Part shown: positions 34,762-46,085 of the stretch, one piece after another
Layout of the letters: every line of letters begins with the position of its first letter
Numbering within the stretch: the first letter of the stretch is position 1
Origin: Pseudopyrenochaeta lycopersici
Lineage: Eukaryota > Ascomycota > Dothideomycetes > Pleosporales > Pseudopyrenochaetaceae
Length of the DNA: 64,000 nt
NCBI GenBank assembly: GCA_003313425.1
Contig: NHZP01000009.1
Location: 930,001 to 994,000, forward strand
Direction: 5' to 3'
Notes under the pieces: model-generated
What the model was told of the DNA's origin: nothing
What the model saw: only the letters and a program-made list of their open reading frames with translations
The model's database searches: none
Position numbers and translations under genes: made by a program

Positions 34762-36692
34762 ATGATAATACGAAGCTTGATAAGAATCCAAGCCCCCAAA
34801 ACTGTTGGGAGGAGCAACTTCCGCATTCCAAGTCGGGCTTTGAAGACAACTAGAAGATACTCTTCCTCCAACGCGCCGATGGCTTCTCCAGTGCCACAGA
34901 GCCAGGCGTCAATGCTGGCGACGATAACAACTGATCTCGACAAGATCGCGCCAAAATTCGAGATCCAGCCAGAGCAAATTCAAATCATCAAAACGCCAAC
35001 AGAGTTTTACGAGACGCTCAAGGTAGGTTGATACTCTTCATGTCTTATTACTTTTCCTAGTCTGCGCAACCATACCCTTGCGTCTTCCGAACACTTTGCG
35101 TTGAGAACACTTTTCTCTTGTAATCTATCAAACGAGCTGCATACTACCAATGCAGTGCTATATGCTTGAATGATTATGTCGCTTCGTTTACTTCTTTCAA
35201 CCTGTCTCTCTACTTCTCAATATCTTGCCCTAGCATCAATTGATAAAGCTTGAGGGAAACGAGCCACTAAGAAAGTAATGAGCCAATATTGGACACTAAT
35301 TATTTCCAGGACAAAATCTCGAAAGCTCAACACCGGATCTATCTAAGCACCCTATACATTGGCAAAACCGAACACGAACTCATCTCCACTATCAGAAATG
35401 CCCTTGTCAGCAACCCAAACTTGCGCGTGTCTTTTCTAACTGACTCTCTTCGTGGAACCAGAGAGACGCCAGATCCATCGAGTGCTTCGTTACTTGCACC
35501 TCTCATCTCTGAGTTTGGTACAGAAAGAGTTGAAGTGCGCATGTACCATACCCCCAACCTCACTGGTCTTCGCAAGAAGTACATCCCGAAACGCATCAAC
35601 GAAGGCTGGGGTCTGCAACACATGAAGCTTTATGGTGTTGATGATGAGATCATCATGTCCGGAGCCAATTTGAGCAGCGATTACTTCAGCAACCGACAAG
35701 ATCGCTACCACCTCTTTCGCTCGAAAGACCTGACGGACTATTTTGCAAAGATTCACGACGGTGTTGCAAAACTTAGCTTCGATATCCAGCCCTCCGATGC
35801 TTCAGGCTCAGGGGGTTACAGTATGTCATGGCCGTCTTCGAATCCCGCACCATCCCCTTTGGAAAGTGCAACCAAGTTCAAAGACGCAGCATCCAAACAC
35901 CTCTCCCACCTCCTTACGCCCTCAAATTCGCCCACAACAACCTCAAAGGCCTCGAAACCAACCTCCACCACCATCTATCCAGTCCTATCCCTAGTCCCGC
36001 TACTCAACACCTCAACTGAACTCCCCGCCCTCACTAAGATTCTCACCTCTCTCTCCCGGGCCCCCTTCAGCCCATCAACATGGACATTCACGGCTGGCTA
36101 CTTCAACATGACACCCTCCTTCCGGCGCATGCTCCTCGCCACACGCCCAGCCAGCGGCACGGTCCTCACCGCACACCCCCACGCCAACGGCTTCTTCGGC
36201 TCCAAAGGCGTAAGCGGCATGCTACCAGACGCATACACACACCTGGCGAAGACCTTTTTGCGCAAAGTGCGACACGAAGGCCTGAGCGAGTCCGTCCAGC
36301 TTCGTGAGTGGAAGAAAGGCAGAGTCGACGAAGAAGGCGGCTGGACATATCACGCAAAGGGTCTATGGGTTACTTTCCCCTCGCCACGATCCCCTGCACA
36401 CGCCCTCCCATCGTCTTCCCCCAGGGCGGTGGAACAACAAGAAGATCCCAGTCTGACGGTCATCGGGTCGAGTAATTATACAAAGCGCAGCTACGAACTC
36501 GATCTCGAAGCGAACGTCATCATCGCTACCTCGGATCCTGGGCTGCGCAGGCGCCTGGGCGAGGAGGTGAAGTGGCTGAGCGAGTACGCGAAGCCGGTGG
36601 ATGAGACGGAGTTTGAGAAGCCGGAGAGGAAGGTTAGTCTGAGTGTGCGGTTAAGCATGTGGGCTGTCCGCGTGCTAGGCGGGGCTTTGTAA
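34762..36692 (+). CDS. pgs1: CDP-diacylglycerol-glycerol-3-phosphate 3-phosphatidyltransferase (Pgs1)
   Basis: Two exons, 34762-35022 and 35310-36692, encode 547 residues. The enzyme makes phosphatidylglycerophosphate in mitochondria, the committed step to cardiolipin. The N-terminus is Arg/Ser-rich with no acidic residue in the first 35 (MIIRSLIRIQAPK, then TTRRYSSSN), as in a mitochondrial presequence. Two phospholipase-D-type HKD motifs are present: HMKLYGVDD followed by GANLSSDYF (about 191), and YHAKGLW followed by GSSNYTKRS (about 433). RIYLSTLYIGK just after the splice junction is strongly conserved. The 287-nt intron is several times longer than others nearby. Convergent with smp3. 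Confidence 0.94.
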
Positions 36693-37039
36693 GATTCGAT
36701 TGGACCTCCTATTAAGGTCTATATGTATAATATGTGGTGGTCAGTTTGGTGGTGAGAAGTCTAGAGTGTACCAATACTTGCCAGTTGGCATGGGCATATA
36801 TAAATAGTAGGGCGGTTTGCACTAAGACATAAACATTTATAGAGAACGGTTGTGATTTGTATTAAAGAAAACTATGTCAAGTGGGTATCTTGTGCTGAAG
36901 TGAAAAACAAAGGAGATTGATGTCCAAGATTCAGGTTAGCTCGCGCTATAATCCATATGCTCCGTACCGTTGCTCCCCGAAAAGTTCAGACCCAACCAAA
37001 TTCCCTTCTTAGAAAGCGCCTTTATTTTGGAAGCGAGAT
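36693..37039. other. Intergenic region between convergent genes
   Basis: 347 bp between the stop codons of pgs1 and smp3; A+T-rich 3' untranslated sequence. Nothing else seen. Confidence 0.6.
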
Positions 37040-38763
37040 TCAGTTCGCTGATTTGGGTGTTGCCCAACAATTGCGTGTGACTCGCCAAACGACGAGTCCT
37101 CGATCTCCTACGACTCTGCCCATAGTCTTCCAGAAACCGTCATCTGCAAAGTCCATGTCGTCGAGGTTCAGGTGCCGCCGATAGCTCCAGACCTCATCCA
37201 ACGACAGTTCTTCACGTTTACTAGGATCAAGATATGGGTTGAGAAAGTACGCTGATCGTGGCGCTACGAGATAGACAGCGCCTCGGCCTTCAATCTGTGG
37301 TGGTTTTCGAGTCCTACATGGTGGCAGAGCTTCTTTGACCTTTTCTATCATTTGCCCGCCCGGTATACCCATGAGATCAATTGTTGTTAATTCTTCGTTC
37401 TTGCCGTTCAGTAGCCAAGTTGGTGGGCTGTACGTCTTCCACCAGAAGGCGTGAGTAATAGTCTCATTCGTCTTGGCAATATGCATCTGTACAGGAACGA
37501 TGCCGCCTTGATGGTAGACGCCCATTAAGACACCTAGAGCGAGATTGAAGATAACCCACGTCGAGATCCAAGCCTTTCTAAAGCGAGGGCTTGGAAGACG
37601 AATCGACGAAAGTATGAGAGGTACCGCTGGAATCAGGAAGCGTGCCTCTTGATGCGGGAAGATGCTGAGCACGGCAATGCCTGACAACGCCGAAACAAGG
37701 ATCGGGCTAAGGTGCGCTCGGCGCAGAAGGAATAGCAGTGGAAACGCCGGTCCTAGTAGTTGAGGGAGATTGACCAGGAAGTGCTGGTAACGCGGGTGAA
37801 TGCCATGCTGGGCAAGATTCGCAGAATCGGCATTGTAGAGGAAGTTGTTGAGTGGGGTGATGACGGCCCCATCGAAGAGTTTCGAAAAGGCAAATTCGCC
37901 TGGGGTATAGAACGCAGTGTCAACAGAGATGGCAATGAAAGCTGTCAAAAGAGCGAATACAGTGAGGAAGACGAAGGAAAATGGCCTGGCGTGTCAGTGG
38001 TGTCCGAACAGTGGGGGACGACGTGTACTCACTTTCGCTGAAAATGCGGCAGCAGGCTGAACGCAGGAAGTAGTAGGAACGCTGGAAAGGTAATGCGATT
38101 AAAGACTCCTACAACGATCATGGAGCCCAACATGGACGAAGCCAAGATGCCAGAGCTCTTCTGCACCTTGTGTTAGCTGCATGTTCCGTACCAAGGATCG
38201 GCAAGCGGTCCGAAGCGTACCTTGTCTTGGACAATCCTCTGTATCAGCACCAAACTCCAGCACACCAACAGAGTCTCGAGGCTGTTGGAGAAAGTGTGCG
38301 TCTGAAATGTCCACGTCACGTACGAAGAGGTGACCAGTGGCACTGCGATTCGGCGGGCGCGCGGCGACTCGACCAGCTCATGTATTGCCCAATCCTCCAT
38401 GACCACGCTCAAGGTCAGCATAAGCACGCGCAGTGTCCAGTAGACGACCGAGGGAGAGACCTCGTAGCCAAAGCCCTCCCAGAGCCAGCGCAGGAGGTAC
38501 ATGGGCCAGCCGTATGCGAGCCATAGCGGGAAGGTGCTGCGGATGGGGTTCGCGGAGGTGAACTCCCATGTTTCGTGGACGGGGTACGAGAAGACACGTC
38601 CTGCAAGCTGGTTAGTCGTCATGGAAGCCATATGCGCACGCTGGAGGCTCATACCAGCAATGACCTCGGGGCCCTGAAAGTTCTCGTCCGGGTGCAGATA
38701 GCTGGGCGACAGGGCAAAATAGATGCGCACCAGGATTAGCAGGAAATAGACTCTCCTCCACAT
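37040..38763 (-). CDS. smp3: GPI mannosyltransferase 4 (Smp3/PIG-Z)
   Basis: Three exons, 38763-38221, 38160-38033 and 37985-37040, with introns of 60 and 47 nt, encode 538 residues. The enzyme adds the fourth mannose to the GPI-anchor precursor in the ER lumen using dolichol-phosphate mannose. The GT22 motif [14 protein letters not shown] follows the first membrane helix (about residues 23-36). The second exon carries the conserved FNRITFPAF segment, and several further hydrophobic helices follow. The C-terminus is a soluble tail. The chain is similar in length to yeast Smp3. The 5' side faces skp1 across 1.2 kb. Confidence 0.93.
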
Positions 38764-39923
38764 GGCGTCTGCAGACGATGTTGTCCGTTCGAGGATTCAG
38801 AGGGGCTGCGCAGGGGCATGTCTGTTGTTGTGGATAGATTTCACAAAAACAAGGCCAGCAAGACTATTAGGCCTGGCCGTTGGGTGTCAAACACCAGTCG
38901 CTCGAACCACGCGGAAAGGGGGGCCGGTGTAGTGGAAAAACGATTCGTGCAATTTTTGACCACTCGTGCGCAACAGAAATTTGCACGCCTACATGATGTG
39001 CAGAGTATAAGTGCACGTCGAGAGACAGCTATCAGCCGGAATGGTCAGATGCGATGTGGCTGCAACCAACAAACAACTCGGATTCGGTCCGGATCCGAAT
39101 GCAGAGGGTGCCCTTGACGGCACGTGACATGTATCACGAAAGTCGTGTTTCACAGATATCTCATCTTGCGCGAGGATGCAGGCTTTTCATCATGGTTTGT
39201 GTCTTTTACACTGGAGCATGCGCAATTATAGGCAGCCTTCTTCGGATCCTCGAAACAGTGACTGGCGGCGGCTGAAGCTGGGCATGGGATGCTCGGTGCA
39301 AGGGGCGGCGAGACTTGGACGCAGTCCAGGAAGCCCACGGCACAGTCGGGGTAGAGCATGCTGAGCAGCTCAAAGTACACCCGCCGTGACTGGAGCAGCG
39401 GCTATCTGGCACCTTCTCCCTGCCGTCCTCTCGGAAGCGGAGTCATGTCTCCTGCTCGTCTAAGAGGGGCTCCCATGGTATCCAAGGGCGGAGGGCGTGC
39501 AAACAGCGGCGCAGGCCGGGTGGCACAAGCATCCACTGCGAGCCTTCAATGGTGGCTTTTGATCGCTCTGGAAAAGTAAAGCGAGCTGAGAGAGAGCTAT
39601 TTGCTGCTAGCCACGAGTTGTGCGACCCAGGCCTTGTTGATGATTGCAGCCTTGCGCTTGCCCGCATTTGCGGCTGGGGCCTGAGCTTCGCCTTTATGTT
39701 CGCGGGCGGAGCCATGGTTGCCTCTACTCATCTTCACCAGCGCGCAACCGCCGAGTCAAAGCCTGCGCCCATATAAACTCACCCGCCTCTGCCTTTGATT
39801 CTTCCTTCCCCACCCACATCCACCCACATCCAAGCCACAGCTCCCACCGCCAGCTCGGCCCAAACTCACCCAAACTTACCCCACTCCTTCCTCACCTCTA
39901 CACCAACGTACACTTGCGCTATC
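38764..39923. promoter_or_regulatory. Divergent intergenic region, smp3 / skp1
   Basis: 1160 bp holding both promoters. The last 130 bp before skp1 are C/A-rich and pyrimidine-rich, typical of a highly expressed fungal gene's leader. Frames inside it carry no domains. Confidence 0.5.
39772..39777 (+). promoter_or_regulatory. TATA box candidate for skp1
   Basis: TATAAA 147 bp upstream of the skp1 start, just before the C/A-rich leader. Position is plausible but no transcription start is known. Confidence 0.45.
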
Positions 39924-40546
39924 ATGGCTTCCGCTGCACCCGCCGAGAAGAAGGTCAAGGTCACCACCTCTGACGGCGCAAGCCTGGAGACGGCCCGCGA
40001 CATTGCCGAGCGCTCCATCCTGATCAAGAACTTGCTCGAGGACTTGGGCGGTGACACTGAGGAGGCCATTCCCATTCCCAACGTACACACTCCCTACTGT
40101 CCATTCTCTGCAGTGCGCGGATACTAATCAGCGCGCGCAGGTCAATGAGGCCGTCATGAAGAAGGTGCTCGAATGGTGCGAGCATCACCGCGCCGACCCC
40201 CCCGCCTCGCAGGACGACGATTCGGACTCGCGTAAGAAGTCGACCGACATCGACGAGTGGGATCAGAAGTTCATGCAGGTTGACCAGGAGATGCTCTTTG
40301 AGATCATTCTCGTACGGCTGCCCTTCACCCCTCTTACGTCATTTGCACCTGTCACTAACAGCGCTCAAGGCGGCCAACTACCTCGACATTAAGGCTCTCC
40401 TGGATGTCGGCTGCAAGACCGTCGCCAACATGATCAAGGGCAAGTCCCCCGACGAGATCCGCAAGACGTTCAACATCCAGAACGACTTCACTCCCGAGGA
40501 GGAGGAGCAGATCCGCCGTGAGAACGAGTGGGCTGAGGATCGCTAA
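39924..40546 (+). CDS. skp1: Skp1, SCF ubiquitin ligase adaptor
   Basis: Three exons, 39924-40082, 40141-40311 and 40370-40546, encode 168 residues, the normal size. Skp1 links F-box proteins to the cullin in SCF ligases and also serves at kinetochores. The BTB/POZ-like N-terminal part ([13 protein letters not shown], then [10 protein letters not shown]) is followed by the acidic loop and the Skp1 dimerisation/F-box-binding part ([19 protein letters not shown], then [20 protein letters not shown]). The C-terminus is the classical [19 protein letters not shown]. Introns are both 58 nt; the second has a CACTAAC branch site. Identification certain. Confidence 0.98.
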
Positions 40547-41543
40547 GCGACTATCCCCCGCTCTCCTTCCTAAAACCTCGCATAATGCTTGCGTGCTACG
40601 ATTATGGCGGGCCGGCCGATGTCGAATGTGGAATTTGCGTTTGGTGTTCTGGAGTCATAATATCTTCGGTTCTGCATAGTGCTTGGGTAGGTCAAGCATC
40701 CACATTCGTCACTGGGTATGGCTTATCGAAAGGCGCATTCGACATTTGCTCGTCTGCAGCGACCTTTTAGATAGTCGCTCGATCGGAAAATACAAAATTC
40801 TATACCCGTTTTATTACTCTGTGACTTGCTCAGTGACTATCAATTGTTTCGTTGCGTATCTTCAGCATATCAGCCCCCGATCCATTTCACGCTTGCTCCA
40901 ATCAGGCACCTATAACACCCCGTGACTTGTAAATTGAAACAGCCCGACAATTATATTCCAAATCTGCAGCTCTGCACCCAGCGTGCACACAACAAACTCA
41001 ATCTTTCACTTTCCCGATGAGGCTCAAAGGTCACAGCAGGAACGCTCGGTTCCAGTCACCCACTGTGTAACACACTTCCCCCGACCAATCACGACCACCA
41101 CTGCACCGAGATGGTTACCAGATTTCACTCGAACAAACGTTTCACTCAAGCAATTCCCAAAGTCCTGCTTAGAGACAAACGGAATGCCATAGTCTATACC
41201 AAGCGCCCCACCAGGACCAATCATGAGCGTGTATGAGGTTGAAAAGGTGAGCAAGACTAGGATTAGAAAACTGGGGTCTATCGTATTACACAGTTATTCT
41301 GAGACGGATCACGGCGAATGGAAATAGGAGCAAGCTTTGATTGAGTTGAATCGTATTGGAGTATGTAGTTTGAGCTAGGAAATTCTAGCTACTGTGGGTT
41401 GCTGATAATGCTCGCAAGTCCGCCTTGAACGCCTGTATGAAATGTCGAGTGACAAAAGCCTCCAATACTGACTTTCTGTTTTCTCCTTCCTACTTCCTGG
41501 CTCGCCCTGCTGTGCTCAGGGCTCTCTCGATCCTCTCGATCCT
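40547..41543. other. Intergenic region between convergent genes
   Basis: 997 bp between skp1 and pdx1 3' ends. One 76-codon minus-strand frame (41024-41254) has no recognisable feature. I see nothing else. Confidence 0.5.
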
Positions 41544-42649
41544 CTACCAGCCGCGCTTTGCAAGCTTCTCCTCCTCGCCCATTGTGCTGCAGTTGATGCC
41601 GACCATGGCCTCGCCGAGATCCATACTGACCTCCATGAGCACCTTGGGGTCCTTGTAGTGTGTGACGGCCTGGACAATGGCCTTTGCGCGCTTCGCTGCG
41701 TCGCCAGACTTGAAGATGCCGGAGCCGACAAAGACGCCGTCGCAGCCAAGCTGCATCATGAGTGCGGCATCAGCCGGCGTGGCGACACCACCTGCCGCGA
41801 AGTTGACCACGGGCAAGCGTCCCAACTTCGCGGTCTCCTTGAGCAGAGCATAGTCCACTTGCAACTCCTTTGCGTACACGCGTAGCTCCTCCTCTGACAT
41901 GCCCTTTGCTTTGGCAATCTCGGAATTGACGGTGCGCATGTGGCGTACGGCTTCAATGACATCGCCAGTGCCGGCCTCACCCTTTGTGCGGATCATGGCA
42001 GCGCCTTCAGAGATGCGGCGGAGAGCCTCGCCGAGGCCACGGCAGCCGCATACGAAGGGAACGCGGAAGGGGTGCTTGGATACATGGTAGACTGCGTCGG
42101 CGGGGGTCAGGACTTCAGACTCATCGATATAATCTACGCCCAGGGCTTCGAGGATCTATTCATAGATATGGTCAGTTCCAAATTCTAATATCTTATGCCA
42201 CTAGATATGTGATGATGCGTGGATACAATGGAGCCATAATGAAATACTAAGGCGGAAGAATCGGGGTGGTAGCATACCTGGCATTCAACAAAGTGACCAA
42301 TTCGTGCTTTTGCCATCACGGGAATGGTGACTGTGTCCATAATCTCCTTGATCATCTTGGGGTCACTCATTCTCGCCACGCCACCTTGAACTCGAATATC
42401 TGCAGGTACGCGCTCGAGGGCCATGACGGCCGACGCGCCAGCTTCCTCTGCTATGCGTGCCTGAACTCATGTGAGCTGTTGATTCTGGCGGCATTGTGCG
42501 GCTCTAGAGACAAGACTCACTTGCTCAGCATTGACAACGTCCATGATGACACCGCCTTTCAACATCCTGGCCAACCCGGCCTTGACAGCGAAAGTTGTCT
42601 CGCCATCCTGGGCACTGTGACCGTTGGTAGTGGGAAGCTCGGTTGCCAT
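41544..42649 (-). CDS. pdx1: Pyridoxal 5'-phosphate synthase subunit Pdx1 (SNZ family)
   Basis: Three exons, 42649-42521, 42460-42278 and 42155-41544, encode 307 residues. Pdx1 forms the lyase subunit that makes vitamin B6 from ribose 5-phosphate, glyceraldehyde 3-phosphate and ammonia supplied by Pdx2. The TIM-barrel motifs are intact: [20 protein letters not shown], the first active-site Lys in VMAKARIGH, the second in [11 protein letters not shown], and the phosphate-binding [13 protein letters not shown] and GVFVGSGIF segments. The second intron is 122 nt, longer than its neighbours. No Pdx2 gene is nearby. Often induced in stationary phase or by singlet oxygen in fungi; regulation here is not visible. 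Confidence 0.97.
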
Positions 42650-43252
42650 TATGTGTTTAAAGGTCCTGGTCTTTTTCGGGCTTTCAATTGAGACGGAGAG
42701 GGGAACGGAGTGGATGGATTGGGCGTTGTTGGAAGGTAGGAAAAGTGCGAGAATTATAAATTGAGCGGAAAAGACCAAAGGAGGAGATAGTCGGCGTGAC
42801 TCAAAAATGTATTACCTGCACATGCACTGGCGACATCGCCAAATAATTTTTGCTCCTCGCAGTTCTCTAATCCCGCCGGAGAACGCGCCGCCGCTGCCCC
42901 GCCATGCTCATCATCCATGGTGCTCTGGACCCCGCCATGCGCCCTTTGACACATTCGATGCATAAGCGCCAATCATACACGCGAACTTGTCAGTAACGGC
43001 CGTGAATTGCCGTGCTTAGTCAGTAGATATGGAATCACTCTTGTTGCAGTTGCCGGATGTAGTAATTGTACCTGGGGTGCAGGCTGGACTTGATTCGATG
43101 ATATTGCGATAGCGGAGCCGAAAGACGTGTGCTTTGGAACGCCAAGTGGTATGCTGTGAGAATGCCAATGCAATGCCAACTCCTAGTTTACTATGCCGAA
43201 AAGCGACGAACGCGATGACCCGTCATCACTGAAACTGGACCAACCCGTCTCC
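42650..43252. promoter_or_regulatory. Upstream region of pdx1 and 3' end of aminopeptidase P
   Basis: 603 bp between two minus-strand genes. No supported gene and no clear motif recognised. Confidence 0.5.
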
Positions 43253-45366
43253 TCAGTACGGTGCTGTCTCACGCTTTAGCCAGTCCAGAGTAAGCGCGTC
43301 GTCCTTGAAGTAACTGCTCGTCTTCTCGAACACCTCTTTGTGGTACTCGTTGATGAAGTTCTTCTCGTCTTCGGTGAGAAGACTCATGTCGACTAGGTTC
43401 CTGCAATGAGGAGTCAAAGTGACATGCTCAAATCCGAGGTACGGCTTGTCACCAAATTTGTGCTTCGTCTCAACTTCCTTAACCATTACCATATTCTCGA
43501 TGCGTATCCCGAATTTGCCATCTTCATAGTATCCGGGCTCATCAGACACAACGTTGCCGACAGCTAAAGAAACCTCTGAATATTGCACGCGTGTGCCGAT
43601 ACCGATCGGACCTTCATGGACATTGAGGAAAGAGCCAACACCATGTCCAGTGCCGTGGCGATAGTCCAGACCCTCAGCCCAGAGGAACTGGCGGGCCAAT
43701 GAATCCAGTGCGAATCCAGTGGTGCCTTTTGGAAACTTGACGCGCTCGAGAGCGATATTGCCCTTGAGTACCAAAGTATACGCTTTCCGTTCCATCTCCG
43801 TTGGCTCGGTGAAGTGCAGCGTCCGTGTCGTGTCTGTGGTGCCGTCATGGTATTGTGCGCCGGAATCGCAGAGATAGATGGCCTTGGGATCGATGATTGC
43901 GCATTCGCCCTTTTCGGGTTTGTAGTGGATGACGGCAGCGTTAGGGCCAGTGGATGATATCGTGTCGAAGGAGAGACCCATGAACTTATCGTGCCTTTTG
44001 CGGATCGCCTCTAGCTTGTCAGCACCGTCTACTTCGTCGAGCACGGCATTTTTGTTGATCAACTGATCTTCAAGCCAGGCAAAGTACTCGGTCAATGCGG
44101 CTCCATCACGGATGTGGCACTGTCGCATGCCTTCCAGCTCCACTTCGTTCTTCACTGCTTTGGCGTCTCCGACGGGACTGCGCAGCTCCTCAACCTTGTC
44201 CTCGCCACCAAGGGCCTTGTTGAGAGCCCATGAAGCCCTAGTTGAAGTCAAGAACTTCTTCTGCACGTCCGCCTTTTCGCTGGCTTCGAATGCTTGCTTG
44301 CTCAGTGCTGTGACCTCTTCGAATATGGCTCCGTACGGTCGTATGGTAACTTTGTCTCCTAGATGGTTCTTAACATCCTCGGGCAGCTTGCTATCGTCGA
44401 CGTAGAGCGTCACAGTTGATGGCGTGACAACGGCGTAGGCAAAGAACACCGGGTTATAAGGGATACTGTACTCTGTTAGTCACTATCTCGGCACTCAAGG
44501 GGAAGACCATACTCATTCCCACGGAGATTGAAGAGCCAGGCGATCTCGTCGAGCATGGATACTACGAAGCCTAAGCTCTTCTTCTTCTCCAGCTCCTTGC
44601 GCAGATCCTCAATTTTGTCATCAAAACTCTTGCCTGCATACTTTATGGGCTGTATGATGACCTTCTCGCTTGGAGGCGCTGGCCTGTTATTCCCCCATAC
44701 TAGGTCAACAAGATTCTCGTCCACAGCCTTGTATTCTCCACCCTTCTTCTTGATCTTCTCGGCGAGCTTACGGGCATCTGCTGCCGTGACCACAGCCGGG
44801 TCTACGCCCACAACCTTGCCGCCCTCGGCCTGGTCCGCCGTCCATTCCTGGATGGTAGGGACGTCCTGTATGCCTTGCTTCAGCAGCTCCCAATTGTCGT
44901 CGAGCTGCTTCTCCGCCTGATTGAAGTAGCGTCCGTCGGTGGAGAGGGCGGCCTTTTCGTGCGTGATGACAGCGTAGCCAGCCGAACCTGTGAAGCCGCT
45001 GATGAATGCTGCGAGGGTGTCAACACGTGTGCAGCGAGAGAGCGTTGGGAAGCAGCTGACCTCGTCGGGCGTCGCACGGCGCAATGTACTCGCTCTGGTG
45101 GCTGTCTTCAGAAGGGACCACTTTGCCTTTGTTAGCTGTTGTTCTTCATTGTCTCACGACGAGTCTGTACTGTAGACGTCGACATTGCGCTCCTTCATAA
45201 GCTTGCGGAGCTCCGCGAGCCGCTCGGTGGTGTTGACCTTGGCCATGTCGATAGCACGGAGGGTAGCAGAGACGTGCAGAGCTCTGGCGGCGGGAAACGG
45301 GCGCTTGATAGCTACATAAGCTGCAGCTCTCGCGTGGGTGCGCAAGAGGCAGCGCGGGAGCGACAT
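43253..45366 (-). CDS. AMPP: Xaa-Pro aminopeptidase P
   Basis: Four exons, 45366-45171, 45120-45061, 45008-44513 and 44465-43253, encode 654 residues, typical of fungal AMPP. It removes N-terminal residues before proline. Two creatinase-like N-terminal domains precede the pita-bread catalytic domain. Its metal ligands are visible: Asp in [16 protein letters not shown] (two), His in GTGHGVG, Glu in DEPGYYEDG and Glu in GIRIENM. The chosen start, [16 protein letters not shown], gives a basic mitochondrial-type leader. A second in-frame ATG at 45246 ([10 protein letters not shown]), 40 codons later, would give a cytosolic form. Introns are 50, 52 and 47 nt; the first and third contain a CTAAC branch site. 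Confidence 0.96.
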
Positions 45367-46085
45367 AAAGGGCTGGTTCGCGCCTACGTTCGGTACATGC
45401 AAGACACCCCGCCTATGGCATGCAGCTTGCTCGACCCTCACCCACCCCAGCGCCCAATTTCCGCGGGCTAAGCGCCATATCCGAGCCACCAGCTTCAGCC
45501 TTGCCAAGGACATCGAGCAATATCTCTTCAGTCCCTTTTCAGCGGCCATGTTCCGGGTCCTTGCATTGCGCAACCTCTCAAGTTCATAGATTTGTGAAAC
45601 ATGGGATCGTGTTGTGGCGGCATATGTTCGATACTGACCAACCAGCTCTGCAGGTAAAAACAAATCAACGAAACCCACAATACACCGGGTACAGTGTGCT
45701 ATACCCTGAATCTCCACACTCTGGCATCGGAGCAGTCGGCCATTCCTCATACTGAGTGCAACATCTCAAGGCCTCCAGCGAAGTCCGCGGCGTGATCGTT
45801 TCAGGGCCGCTCTCAAAACCTGCTTGTAAGTTGTTTTGTCTACATCATGACCTTCTCAGTCTGTCGTTTGCCCACTCTTTCTTTTGATCCCTTTTAGTCA
45901 GTAAATCTGCTTTGTTACCTTCACGTTATTAATATTGCTGCCTACGCTATCCACATGACGCTAGAGGACGACTTGGCCGCGACAGGATCCTGCGCCAACA
46001 CACCAAAAAATACCACCGCTACCCAGTTCACCTACTGACCGCCCTAGATTATAGGAACGCCATTGGCTTCCTTGGGTTGTACGCC
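45367..46085. promoter_or_regulatory. Divergent intergenic region, AMPP / importin
   Basis: 719 bp containing both promoters. The AMPP reading frame stays open for about 128 codons upstream of the chosen start, so a longer N-terminus is possible but not supported by sequence character. Confidence 0.5.

Noticed and set aside
41024..41254. 76-codon minus-strand frame in the skp1/pdx1 intergenic region
   Set aside because: No recognisable motif, and it sits between the 3' ends of convergent genes where a separate promoter is not evident.
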